The translations under genes were made by a program, and so were the position numbers. DNA of 64,000 nt from Opitutaceae bacterium (GTDB lineage: Bacteria > Verrucomicrobiota > Verrucomicrobiia > Opitutales > Opitutaceae): contig PAUB01000015.1 of the NCBI GenBank assembly GCA_002713695.1, forward strand, positions 100,379-164,378. Direction: 5' to 3'. Under the pieces are notes generated by a model. It searched no databases. It saw only the letters and a list, made by a program, of their open reading frames with translations, and had not been told where the DNA came from. Below, one piece after another: positions 25,776 to 34,640 of this stretch. Position 1 is the first letter of the stretch. Each line of letters starts with the position of its first letter.

Positions 25776-26720
25776 TCAGGGACAAAACAGTTTGGTGGAA
25801 AACAGTTTGGTGGAATAGTAGCGCTCGGCCCGATCACAAAGGATCGTGACGACTTGGGTGGAAGGAGTGAGTTGCGCTGCCACCCGCAGGGCGGCCACCA
25901 CATTGGCCCCGCTCGACGGGCCGACCAGAAAACCAAACTCGCGATTCAACCGTCGCGTCATGGCCATCGCGTCACTGCTGCTCACTTTGATGTTCGCATC
26001 AATATGCCCCGAACGCAGCAACGGCGGCACATACCCACCGGCCACGCCTTCGATCAAATGGCAGCACGGCATCTCACCCGAAAGCATCGCCGCCTCGGCC
26101 GGCTCCATGGCGTAAATCTTTATCTGCGGATGAGCCGCCCGCAGTGCGCGACCGCAACCCGTCAGCGTGCCGCCCGTGCCGTAGCCGGAAACAAACGCAG
26201 CGATCGGCCCTAGCACTTGGTGCAAAATTTCCTGTGCGGTGCAGTCCTCGTGATCCTGCGCGTTGAGCGGATTTTCAAACTGCCGGGGCAAAAAGTAGCG
26301 CGGTTCCTTCGCGGCCATTTCGAGCGATAACTTGATTCCCGTGCTGTAACCCTCGGCTGCCTTGAACAACTCCACCTTCGCGCCGAGTTGTTGCATCAAA
26401 TAACGACGTTCCACACTGGCACTCTCGCTCATCAAAATATGAACGCTATAGCCCATGGCCGCGCCCACCATAGCGAGCGAGATGCCGGTGTTACCACTGC
26501 TGCATTCGAGAATGATGGAATCCGGCTGCAGCAGACCGCGCTTCTCCGCATCCTCCAAAATGCACAACGCCATTCGATCCTTGATCGACCCGCTGGGATT
26601 AAGAAACTCCGCTTTGGCATACAGCGTGCGGTCTTCTTCGGGAAAATAGAGAGGAACAAGCGGAGTATCACCGATTAGGGAAAGGACAGGAGAGCGGGGA
26701 TGTGAGGTCGGAACGGGCAT
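25776..26720 (-). CDS. Cysteine synthase/cystathionine beta-synthase family PLP enzyme
   Basis: A fold-type II PLP enzyme of about 314 residues. Start 26720 (MPVPTSHPRSPVLSLIGDTP) is preferred over one 12 codons upstream because the family begins close to 'iG.TPLv'. Motifs: NPSGSIKDRMA with the PLP Lys, ECSSGNTGISLAMV for the substrate loop, GYGTGGTLTG for the cofactor phosphate, and VGPSSGANVVAAL near the end. It probably makes cysteine from O-acetylserine and sulfide, though a CBS-like reaction is possible. The last codons show an exact 15-base tandem duplication that adds five residues (the tail reads STKLFSTKLFCP), apparently tolerated at the C-terminus. Confidence 0.88.
   Translation of the reverse strand: MPVPTSHPRSPVLSLIGDTPLVPLYFPEEDRTLYAKAEFLNPSGSIKDRMALCILEDAEKRGLLQPDSIILECSSGNTGISLAMVGAAMGYSVHILMSESASVERRYLMQQLGAKVELFKAAEGYSTGIKLSLEMAAKEPRYFLPRQFENPLNAQDHEDCTAQEILHQVLGPIAAFVSGYGTGGTLTGCGRALRAAHPQIKIYAMEPAEAAMLSGEMPCCHLIEGVAGGYVPPLLRSGHIDANIKVSSSDAMAMTRRLNREFGFLVGPSSGANVVAALRVAAQLTPSTQVVTILCDRAERYYSTKLFSTKLFCP
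25786..25815. repeat. Exact 15-base tandem duplication inside a coding end
   Basis: AACAGTTTGGTGGAA occurs twice back to back (25786-25800 and 25801-25815). It keeps the reading frame of the minus-strand cysteine synthase gene. Confidence 0.97.
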
Positions 26721-26756
26721 GGATAGACAATAGCGATTCGATGGTGGGCCGACCAT

Positions 26757-27207
26757 AGGTCGAAAGCACTAAACGCCAGCCCTATTTCGCCGACCCCAGC
26801 CCAGTAGTCGCCGCATTTCCATCATGACAATCCCAATATTGCCTAAGGACGGGCGATGCATGTAATAGAAGGGGCCCTTCCTAAGGTAGACGGAACGATG
26901 TTTCAGCTGCTCCCGCTAATTGAAGATAATGTAGGCTTCAGGCTTCTCCGGCAGAGCGGGGTAGATGTGGTGATATGAACGCTGATGGGAGCTTGAGCAC
27001 CTAGAAATAAATCCACTGCGCAGACACGCTTCGCAATCTACAGCAAACGTTACTCTCTCGGAAAGACGATTTCCGTTAGTGAAAAAGTTTTATATTCCAA
27101 ATTGGGCTTTTGTATTCCAAATCGGGATCTTAGGGACTATCTTCATTGGACAGATCCGCTCAAAAGGCGGAGTGAAACCAGCGGTAAAGTCCACTATTAC
27201 TATTCTC
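26757..27207. other. Intergenic stretch upstream of the ECF sigma gene
   Basis: About 450 bases with no gene I can support. A short plus-strand frame near 26880-26980 (containing MFQLLPLIEDNVGF) could be a worn remnant but matches nothing I recognise. The second half is more A+T-rich and should contain the sigma operon promoter. An upstream in-frame GTG at 27079 would extend the sigma factor by 43 residues of hydrophobic, unusual sequence, and is rejected. Confidence 0.5.
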
Positions 27208-27735
27208 ATGAATTCCGATGATCCTTATATCAGACGCTGGTTTGCAGCAGATATTGAGCCCCACGCACCGGCTCTGCGATCTTGGTTGCAGGGTCGTTTT
27301 TCGAGTCTGACCGATCTAGACGATATTATGCAGGAAGCTTTTTCTAAGGTTTGCCAAGCCCATCAAACCGTTGGGATCACCTCCCCGCGGGCCTTCCTTT
27401 TTACCACGGCCCGCAATCTGGCTTTGGACCGCCTCCGCCGTCACCAGATCGTAAAAATCGAATCCCTAGCGGAAATCGAATCCCTGTCCGTCTATAGTGA
27501 TGAGGACGGTGTCGCCGAGACCGTCGCCAAAAATCAAGAATTAGAACTATTGACCCAAGCCATCCAGTCATTGCCTGACCGCTGTCGGCAGGTGCTCACC
27601 TTGCGCAAAATCTACGGAATTTCGCAGCGCGAGATCGCGGTTCAATTGGGCATTACCGAGCACACGGTTGAAGCCCAAGTGGGCATCGGTGTTCGTAAAT
27701 GTGCGAAGTTTTTAGCCCGGCTCGGTTTGCCCTGA
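27208..27735 (+). CDS. ECF-type RNA polymerase sigma factor (FecI-like)
   Basis: A sigma-70 family factor of 175 residues from ATG 27208. Region 2 contains RWFAADIEPHAPALRSWLQG, LTDLDDIMQEAFSKVCQ and PRAFLFTTARNLALDRLRRH. Region 4 contains SLPDRCRQVLTLRKIYGISQ and REIAVQLGITEHTVEAQV, the -35-binding helix-turn-helix. It is followed 4 bases later by a FecR gene and then by a TonB receptor with an STN domain, the standard order of cell-surface signalling. It is expected to transcribe the receptor operon when the receptor is loaded. Confidence 0.93.
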   Translation: MNSDDPYIRRWFAADIEPHAPALRSWLQGRFSSLTDLDDIMQEAFSKVCQAHQTVGITSPRAFLFTTARNLALDRLRRHQIVKIESLAEIESLSVYSDEDGVAETVAKNQELELLTQAIQSLPDRCRQVLTLRKIYGISQREIAVQLGITEHTVEAQVGIGVRKCAKFLARLGLP

Positions 27736-27739
27736 TCCC

Positions 27740-28768
27740 ATGCCCAACCCCCTTAAACTTTCCTTAGAGTCTGACCTCATCGCGGCAACAGCGGCGGCAT
27801 GGTTGGCGCGGCGTGACCGCAGACTGACGGCTGCCGAGCAGGATGATTATCTGCAATGGCTGGCTGCTGATTCGCGCCATGCGCAGGCCATCGCCCGTCT
27901 GGAAAAAATCTGGGACGCGTTGGATACCTTGGCCCAGTGGCGGCCGGAACACAGCCGCCGCCCCAATCCTGACCTCTTGGCGGCACCGCATCACCGCAGC
28001 CGGATTTACTGGTTGACCATGACCAGGCTTGCGGCCGCGGCCGCCTTGGTCTTAGCCGCGGTGTCCTGGTGGCAACCGGTTCCGCCACCCAAGCCCGTAG
28101 TCGATTCCCTGAGGACCATCGTGGCCGCCACTTATCAAAAGCAGACGTTGGCCGACGGCTCGGTGGTCGAGTTGAAAGCGGGCTCGCAATTGGAAGTAGG
28201 TTTTACCGCGTCCACCCGTCGCGTCCGTTTGGTGGCAGGAGAGGTGCATTTCACAGTGGCAAAGAATGCGGCGCGGCCCTTTGTCGTGCACGTGGGCAAA
28301 CTGGCGGTGCATGCCGTGGGCACGGCCTTCAACATACGAATGCAGCCCGATCAGATCGAAGTGCTAGTCACCGAAGGCAAGGTGCGCGTCGACGAACCGG
28401 CGACCCCGGAACGAGCGATATTGAATACACCTATTTTGGTCGCAGGTGAACGGGCGTTAATTTCCACCTTGGAGAACGAGTCGGTAGCGTTAGTGGCTGA
28501 AATGGATGCCCGGCAAATTGCGACCGAGCTGGCGTGGCAGCCGCAACGGCTCGAATTTGTCGGGATGCCGCTCAGCGAGATTTTGGCTGACTTCAATCTT
28601 CATAGCTCCACGCAGATCGTGCTGGGCGATATAAATCTGGCTGGTATGCTCATTGGGGGAACATTCCGGGAGGACAACGCTGCTGCTTTTGTCCGCCTAC
28701 TGGAGACTGGCTTCGATATTCGGGCCGAACACCGTGGTAAACAAATCGTGCTCTATTATCGGCCGTGA
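27740..28768 (+). CDS. FecR-family anti-sigma regulator
   Basis: A 342-residue single-pass protein. The cytosolic N-terminus has the DUF4880-like sigma-binding region (AAAWLARRDRRLTAAEQDDYLQWL, RHAQAIARLEKIWDAL). A transmembrane helix follows near residue 95 (LAAAAALVLAAVSWW). The periplasmic FecR domain has TLADGSVVELKAGSQLEV, RRVRLVAGEVHFTVAK, FVVHVGKLAVHAVGTAFNI and EVLVTEGKVRV. The C-terminal part (EFVGMPLSEILADFNLHS, ITLED-like GGTFREDNAAAFVRLLE) is an STN-like fold. It would hold the sigma factor until the receptor signals. It overlaps the ORF frame leading to the receptor, consistent with one operon. Confidence 0.93.
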   Translation: MPNPLKLSLESDLIAATAAAWLARRDRRLTAAEQDDYLQWLAADSRHAQAIARLEKIWDALDTLAQWRPEHSRRPNPDLLAAPHHRSRIYWLTMTRLAAAAALVLAAVSWWQPVPPPKPVVDSLRTIVAATYQKQTLADGSVVELKAGSQLEVGFTASTRRVRLVAGEVHFTVAKNAARPFVVHVGKLAVHAVGTAFNIRMQPDQIEVLVTEGKVRVDEPATPERAILNTPILVAGERALISTLENESVALVAEMDARQIATELAWQPQRLEFVGMPLSEILADFNLHSSTQIVLGDINLAGMLIGGTFREDNAAAFVRLLETGFDIRAEHRGKQIVLYYRP

Positions 28769-28890
28769 TGGCCGGTGGGCCTCGGAAATATTTTATGGGG
28801 GTTTCTCTAACGGAAGTTGTGCAGCCATCCGTCTTATGGGCTACGGGGATATTCCCACCATGCCCCACACCCTCGATTAACACTAATATT

Positions 28891-31800
28891 ATGACTACCT
28901 TTTTCAAGTCTGTCTGTTCCCGGTTGGTTTTTACCACCGTTTTTCTTCTTGGCTTGCCGACTTTTGCACAAACGGCGGATGCAGAGATGAGCAAAATCTA
29001 TGATTTGCCTGCAGCAGATGCTATGGCCTCCTTCAAGAGCTTCACCGAACAATCCGGATACGAATTGATCTATCCGGTCGCGGTAGTGACCGGGGTCAAG
29101 ACCCAGGCGGTCAAAGGTGAATTTACCGCCCTCGACGCTTTGAGTCGCATGCTGGCCGGGACCGAGTTGTTTGTCGTGCGAGACAAGGAATCAGGGGCCT
29201 TTGCCGTCTACAGGAATTCCAACCCAAACGACCAAGGGGCGGCGCAAGGTAGCGACCTCCCGGTAGTGGTAGAGAAATCCGCCTCTGGTGCGGTGAAACT
29301 GTCGCGCTTTGAGGTGCTGGGCACTCGTATTAGCCAGACAGAAAAATTCGGTCCTACCCCAGTATCGTCTTACGGCGCGGATTACATCCGGGGTTCGGGT
29401 GCACTGACGTTGGCAGATTTTCTCAATCGGCTTCCGCAAAATTATGGTGCTATTTCGGCCGGTCGGGGCAGCACGCCGAACGAGTTGAACCCCGAATTTG
29501 GCTCCCGCACGGAAACGGCAACCCCCCCTTACAATTTTGCTATGGGCTACTCGGCGGTCCCGGCAACCTCCACAGGCCAATCTGGCGTGGGTTTGCGTGG
29601 GTTAGGAGCGGGATCCACTCTCGTCCTTGTCGATGGCCGCCGGGTTGCGCAATCCAGCACCGGCAATGCGGGCACCGATTCCCGGCAGGGCTTTGTTGAT
29701 TTGAACACCATTCCGTTGGGTATGGTGGATAGGATTGAAGTGATCACTGACGGTGCCTCGGCCCTCTATGGTGCGGACGCGGTTGCCGGCGTGGTAAATA
29801 TCATCCTCAAGAAGAATTGGTCCGGCAGCGAATTGTCCGCCAATTACAAGGGGGCGTTTGACGGTGGTGGCCAAGAGCGTTCGGTTTCCTTAGTTCACGG
29901 GTTCAACTATGGTCCACTGCATGGGACTCTAGGCGTGAATTATTACAAACGTTCAGCGCTCAAGGCGAATCAGCGGAAGTTTTCAAACCAACAGGACCAC
30001 AGAGGAATCCTCGAAGGAACCAACCCATCCACCGGGGCCTTGGTTTATGGCAGCGACTTTAGGCTGAATTATGGCTACCCGGCCTCCGTGCAAGCCCGGT
30101 CGGGTAATCTGCCTGGAATGACCGTCGATGGCAATCCGACCCGGGCGGCCCTGACCCCGAGCGGGTTGACGAGTAATCCCACCACTACGGCGGGTTTCAC
30201 CGCTGTGGGACCGAACCCCCCATATACAGTGGCGTATGCAAATAAGGCGCGGCGTGGTAACACGGCGGAGTTCCTCGATCTAATCCCGCCCTCTGAGCGC
30301 AATGGCATCTCCCTGAGCATGGGTTACACGCTGCCCAACGACATGGAGCTCTATACGCGATACGGTTATTCGTTAAACAAGGCGTCATTTTCTGGCCAAC
30401 CGGCGATCTTTAGGGCCTCGGCTTTTACTGGCTTTGGCAACTTTGCCAGCATTGTTCCGGCCGCTTACAATCCCTTTGGTGTGGATGTTACAGTGGGTAT
30501 GATTCCCTACGAATTTGGCAGTTTGGTCCAATCCACATCCACCACGACGAACAATGCCCTGCTCGGGCTGACGGGCAAATTCGGTGAAACTTGGCAGTGG
30601 GACCTAGCGGCCGGTATGCAAGACCAAGATTTTTCTCGCAGCACGAGGGAATTCAACGGCGCCGCCGTTACTGCGGCCCTCGCCAATCCGGATGCCGCAT
30701 TGCGCTTTAATCCGTTTGTCGATAGCCGTTATCCTGGGGCACCGGATCAATCGGCTATCATGGAGAGCATGGCTCGCTATGTCACCTTTGATGGCACCTC
30801 GACTCTGCAGACATTGGATTTCGTGGCCGACGGTGGCGTTTTTACCATGCCCGGTGGCATGGTCAAGATGGCCGCTGGCATTTCCTATGAACGCGCCAAG
30901 AATAGCGGCTTGTCTGTGACGCCTAGCGTGGCCGTCACTCCGGTCAATACGACGGTCAGCACGAGTGGGAGCCGCAAAACATACTCTGTCTTCTCCGAAT
31001 TGTCTGTGCCACTGTTTGGCAAGGACAACGCCAGCCCGGGTTTTGAACGACTCTCGATCCAACTGGCGGCGCGCTACGAGGACCGGAGCGATGCGGGCAA
31101 CATAACGGTGCCGAAAGTAGGCTTCACCTGGGTGCCGATCAAGCCGATCATGTTGAGGGGCAGCTACTCGGAGGGCTTCCGGGCCCCCTCGCTCACGGAA
31201 TACCAGCAAGTGGTTGGCAGAACCTTCAACAGCAACTCGGTTTACGACCCTCGCCGGGGCGACACGCGAACCAGAGGTGTGACGGTAACCCGGCCGGCGA
31301 ATCCTGACCTCAAGCCGGAAACTTCAAAATCGCAATTCGCAGGCTTAGTATTCGAACCGCCAGTCGTGAAGGGTCTTTCTTTGCAGGCCAATTATTACCG
31401 CACCACCCAGTCCAATGTGATTCAGGTTCTAACCGAACAGCAGCTGGTCAACAACGAGGCTTTTTTCCCCAACCGCATCACCCGAACCACTCCGGACGCC
31501 ACCGATACCGCCAACAATTGGCCGGGGGCAGTGGTGGGTGTAGACCGTTCGTTGATCAACTTCGGCAACGTGCGCAACGATTCTGTGGACTTGATCCTGG
31601 AGTATAATATTCCGTGGCAGGAAATGGGTCGTTGGCGGGTTTCTGGCGGAGCCTCGAAGACACTTAAATCCGAGCGTAATGTGCGTCCTGGTGAAGCAGC
31701 GGTCGAGGACCTAGGTGATACCTTGAGTCCGCCAAAATGGCGGATGAACGGGTCACTGTTCTGGACCAAAGGCCCGTGGAGCAGTTCGCTCTTCGTCAAT

Positions 31801-32067
31801 TATCTCAGTGGCTTTGGTTCCAACAAGGCGGGGAACACCCGAGCCCCATTGGCGATTCCCGCCCAAAGGATCATTGACATCCGCGGAGGCTACGAATTTC
31901 AGAACGGAGTTATAGGCGACCATCTAAAGGGGACCAAGCTCACGATTGGGATCGGCAATCTCATGAATGAGAAGCCGCCGTTTTCCGATACTGTTTTTGG
32001 CTACAATGGCGCGCTGCACAGCCCGCTGGGACGCACTTATGAGCTGTCAGTGAGTTGCCCGTTTTAA
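28891..32067 (+). CDS. TonB-dependent outer-membrane receptor with N-terminal STN signalling domain
   Basis: A 1058-residue receptor. Start 28891 is chosen because a clean signal peptide follows (TTFFKSVCSRLVFTTVFLLG, ending TFAQ). The mature N-terminus is an STN domain (AMASFKSFTEQSGYELIYPV, KGEFTALDALSRMLAGTELF). The plug has a TonB-box-like SRFEVLGTRI, DFLNRLPQNYG, VGLRGLGAGSTLVLVDGRR, DLNTIPLGMVDRIEVITDGA, SALYGADAVAGVVNIILKK. A 22-strand barrel follows and ends in an aromatic residue (LSVSCPF). The STN domain would contact the FecR protein. The ligand is unknown; siderophores, cobalamin or glycans are all possible. The TBDR is the largest gene in the window. Confidence 0.93.
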   Translation: MTTFFKSVCSRLVFTTVFLLGLPTFAQTADAEMSKIYDLPAADAMASFKSFTEQSGYELIYPVAVVTGVKTQAVKGEFTALDALSRMLAGTELFVVRDKESGAFAVYRNSNPNDQGAAQGSDLPVVVEKSASGAVKLSRFEVLGTRISQTEKFGPTPVSSYGADYIRGSGALTLADFLNRLPQNYGAISAGRGSTPNELNPEFGSRTETATPPYNFAMGYSAVPATSTGQSGVGLRGLGAGSTLVLVDGRRVAQSSTGNAGTDSRQGFVDLNTIPLGMVDRIEVITDGASALYGADAVAGVVNIILKKNWSGSELSANYKGAFDGGGQERSVSLVHGFNYGPLHGTLGVNYYKRSALKANQRKFSNQQDHRGILEGTNPSTGALVYGSDFRLNYGYPASVQARSGNLPGMTVDGNPTRAALTPSGLTSNPTTTAGFTAVGPNPPYTVAYANKARRGNTAEFLDLIPPSERNGISLSMGYTLPNDMELYTRYGYSLNKASFSGQPAIFRASAFTGFGNFASIVPAAYNPFGVDVTVGMIPYEFGSLVQSTSTTTNNALLGLTGKFGETWQWDLAAGMQDQDFSRSTREFNGAAVTAALANPDAALRFNPFVDSRYPGAPDQSAIMESMARYVTFDGTSTLQTLDFVADGGVFTMPGGMVKMAAGISYERAKNSGLSVTPSVAVTPVNTTVSTSGSRKTYSVFSELSVPLFGKDNASPGFERLSIQLAARYEDRSDAGNITVPKVGFTWVPIKPIMLRGSYSEGFRAPSLTEYQQVVGRTFNSNSVYDPRRGDTRTRGVTVTRPANPDLKPETSKSQFAGLVFEPPVVKGLSLQANYYRTTQSNVIQVLTEQQLVNNEAFFPNRITRTTPDATDTANNWPGAVVGVDRSLINFGNVRNDSVDLILEYNIPWQEMGRWRVSGGASKTLKSERNVRPGEAAVEDLGDTLSPPKWRMNGSLFWTKGPWSSSLFVNYLSGFGSNKAGNTRAPLAIPAQRIIDIRGGYEFQNGVIGDHLKGTKLTIGIGNLMNEKPPFSDTVFGYNGALHSPLGRTYELSVSCPF

Positions 32068-32136
32068 TTGGCTTAAATACCAGTCTAGCCTATCTTCACC
32101 CTTCGCCTCGGATTGCCGTGGTGCTAGTATGACCTG

Positions 32137-34008
32137 ATGATGAAAAATCTCATATGCCGTCTGTTAACCTTATTTGGTCTCGCATTTGCTTTGACCGGAA
32201 CCGAGAGCATGGTCGCAGTCGGAGCCCCTGGTCCGGCCATGCCGAGCCCTGCCCCCAACGTGGTGACCCCAGCGACTGTCTTGGCGGTGCCATTGGCCTC
32301 CGGCAGCACCGCCCCGAATTTTACCCTGAGGGATAACAAGGGGACCGAAGTTCGACTGTCTGATTACAAAGGCCGGGTAGTGGTGCTGAATTTTTGGGCC
32401 CCTTGGTCCGCGCCCTGCCTTGCGGCCATGCCCCAGAACCAAAAGCTAGCCGAAAAATACCGTAGCCAACAGGTCGTGGTCCTCTCTGCCGGAACCAGCG
32501 ATCTGGCGGTGAACTTCCGTGATTGGATCACGGTTAACCAAGCCAGCTACGCCGACGTGAGATTTGGTTTCGACCCGGTTGAAAAGGGTTCGGTGAACTA
32601 TGATGAACGCATTGCGCGCCGCCTATATGGTGTGTTGGCTATACCCACCCAATTTGTCATCGATGGTGATGGCATGATAGTTGGTAATTTAGTTCCGACC
32701 GCGCAGGAAAGCGACGTGCGAACTGAAGCCCTGTTGGCCCGGGCCGGGATTGAGGTTGATGCGCACGTGGTCGCCCTCGGAGAAGATCAATTGCTGGCCG
32801 ACGCCAAGGACGCCGCCGCTCGCGCGGCGGCGATCGCAGAGGAAGCGAAGAATCCTAAACCCAAATTCTACGAACGCTACGGCAAACTTCTCGCTGGCTC
32901 GTTGGTGCCCGAGTTCACGGCGGAATCGACCGAGGGCAAGGCGGTATCGTCCGCCGATTTGATGGCGGGAAAGATCACGGTGCTGACAATCTGGTCGGCT
33001 GCAGGTGGCCTTTCCGATGATGGACTGGCCTTCTTGGGAGCCTGGGCTAAGAAATATGGCGACCAAAACGTCCGTTTTGTTGGGCTCGGTTCATACGGCA
33101 CCAGGACAGATTTCAATAGTTGGTATGAAGCGAATGCGCCGAAAATAGCATTCCCGGTGCTATTTGATCCGGCGGGCAAATTGTTCCGTCCGAAACCGAT
33201 CGCACAGATGAGCGCTGAGGAGAAACAGGCCTTCAAGGCCGTTTCCAAGGAATATTATGCCAAGGTTCTGCCAATGCGTTTGGCCGGGGGAATGATGGCT
33301 CCTGTGCCGCATAACGTGGTGATTGATGCCGAGGGGAAACTTTTGGGATTTTATGTCGGGGCCGGCGGTGTGACCGCCGAATCGTTGGGGAATTTGCTCT
33401 TGCGCGGCGGAGTGAAACTTGTCGACGAGGACATGCCGGCGAAGATTTTCACCCCCGAGGAGACACGGATTCAAGTGCCGAAAAACCAGATCAAAATGCT
33501 GCAAATCGGTGCGCAAGCACCGGATTTCCCCGCCACCGATTTGGCCGGAAATCCAGTTAAACTTTCCGATTTTCGCGGCAAAGTTGTGATCTTGGATTTT
33601 TGGGCGACCTGGTGCGGCCCTTGTATTGCCTCAATGCCCCATACCCAGAAAGTGGCGGCTCATTACAAGGATCAGGGAGTCGTCGTGCTGGCGTCCTGCA
33701 CCAGCGACAAGCGGCTTTCCTTTGAGGCTTGGGTGTTGCGCAACCAGGCCAAGTATCCGGATATCATATTCAGCCACGACCCCCAGGAAAAATCACCTGA
33801 ACGGGCCGCAAAAAAGTTGTATGGAGTCGGGGGAATTCCGCAGCAGTTTGTCATCGATCGCGACGGTCGCATTGCCGCCCTCGTCTCCGGTTACCTTAAG
33901 GGGGAGGTCATCTTGGATGCCGCCTTGGCCAAGGCGGGAATCAACGTTGATCCTGCGCTCATCGCCAAGGGTGCCGAAGACCTCAAGAAGCGCGAGGCCA
34001 TGCGTTGA
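32137..34008 (+). CDS. Exported protein with three TlpA/thioredoxin-like domains, only the last with CxxC
   Basis: A 623-residue protein with a hydrophobic signal-like N-terminus. Three AhpC/TlpA-like domains follow. Domain 1 (residues of about 55-215) has NFTLRDNKGTEVRLSDYKG and FWAPWSAPC, where the first Cys is Ser91 and only Cys94 remains. Domain 2 (about 255-425) has TIWSAAGG and no cysteine pair. Domain 3 (about 455-610) has FPATDLAGNPVKLSDFRGK and FWATWCGPC with both Cys493 and Cys496. Each shows the cis-Pro-like IPTQFVID or IPQQFVID block. An Ala/Lys-rich helix links domains 1 and 2. It lies 69 bases after the TonB receptor, so probably belongs to its regulon, acting as periplasmic reductase or chaperone. 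Confidence 0.85.
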   Translation: MMKNLICRLLTLFGLAFALTGTESMVAVGAPGPAMPSPAPNVVTPATVLAVPLASGSTAPNFTLRDNKGTEVRLSDYKGRVVVLNFWAPWSAPCLAAMPQNQKLAEKYRSQQVVVLSAGTSDLAVNFRDWITVNQASYADVRFGFDPVEKGSVNYDERIARRLYGVLAIPTQFVIDGDGMIVGNLVPTAQESDVRTEALLARAGIEVDAHVVALGEDQLLADAKDAAARAAAIAEEAKNPKPKFYERYGKLLAGSLVPEFTAESTEGKAVSSADLMAGKITVLTIWSAAGGLSDDGLAFLGAWAKKYGDQNVRFVGLGSYGTRTDFNSWYEANAPKIAFPVLFDPAGKLFRPKPIAQMSAEEKQAFKAVSKEYYAKVLPMRLAGGMMAPVPHNVVIDAEGKLLGFYVGAGGVTAESLGNLLLRGGVKLVDEDMPAKIFTPEETRIQVPKNQIKMLQIGAQAPDFPATDLAGNPVKLSDFRGKVVILDFWATWCGPCIASMPHTQKVAAHYKDQGVVVLASCTSDKRLSFEAWVLRNQAKYPDIIFSHDPQEKSPERAAKKLYGVGGIPQQFVIDRDGRIAALVSGYLKGEVILDAALAKAGINVDPALIAKGAEDLKKREAMR

Positions 34009-34089
34009 TTTCCTTTGTGCCGTTAAGCCGCCGGGTTGTCGGTGCCGAATAGGTAAGTCTAGCTTTTTCTGATTCGCCCCGCCCTTGTC

Positions 34090-34383
34090 ATGGTATCCCT
34101 GCAGACAGAATTAAATTCACTCCGCGTGAAAATCCCCATTTCACCGACGAGCTCCTGGCGGCAGTTGGCGGGAAACACAGGCGGGATCGCGCTCGCCGAA
34201 CTGACCCCGGCGGAGCAGGTGGTGGTAGCCTGCTTGCTGCAGGGTATGTCAAACAAGGAAATAGCCCTGGCCTTGGGGAAATCAGCCTACACGGTCAAAA
34301 ACCAAGTCAGCTCCTGTCTTACCAAACTCGGGGTCAGCACCCGTTCACGGCTGATCGCGCAGCTGCGCTTAGGTCCTGTTTGA
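34090..34383 (+). CDS. Small LuxR-type HTH regulator
   Basis: A 97-residue protein with a C-terminal GerE/LuxR helix-turn-helix: LTPAEQVVVACLLQGMSNKE, IALALGKSAYTVKNQVSSCL and TKLGVSTRSRLIAQL. The 35-residue N-terminus has no known sensor or receiver domain. It may act as a stand-alone DNA-binding protein or be the residual output domain of a longer regulator. It lies just after the thioredoxin-domain gene on the same strand. Confidence 0.85.
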   Translation: MVSLQTELNSLRVKIPISPTSSWRQLAGNTGGIALAELTPAEQVVVACLLQGMSNKEIALALGKSAYTVKNQVSSCLTKLGVSTRSRLIAQLRLGPV

Positions 34384-34427
34384 CCCGTTTATCTGCATCA
34401 CGATTTTGCGTTTGGTTCGTTCCACCG

Positions 34428-34556
34428 CTAAGGCCTTGACCTGACCTTGCCATTTTCAGCGAGAGTCCCCCGATAGCCTTCACACTCCAGTGCCGTGCCC
34501 AACATATTTAAGTAGGGCACATCGTCTTCGATGATGAGAATATGTGGTTGTGACAT
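34428..34556 (-). pseudogene. Truncated response-regulator receiver (first ~40 codons)
   Basis: ATG 34556 opens MSQPHILIIEDDVPYLNMLG, followed by TALECEGYRGTLAENGK and an early TAG. This is the first third of a CheY-like receiver, with the acidic pocket pair (EDD) but lacking the phospho-acceptor Asp region and everything after it. It is a 5' stub left by a deletion, next to the LuxR genes. Confidence 0.75.
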
Positions 34557-34640
34557 GGCGTGATTCGTTAACGGGCTAACAATTCCTGCTGATACTGCAC
34601 GACTTCGGGCCGTGGGGTCAAAACGATTGGCGAAGAATTC

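Noticed and set aside
27079..27207. N-terminal extension of the ECF sigma factor from GTG 27079
   Set aside because: The extra 43 residues are hydrophobic and unlike any sigma N-terminus; ATG 27208 gives the family's normal start.
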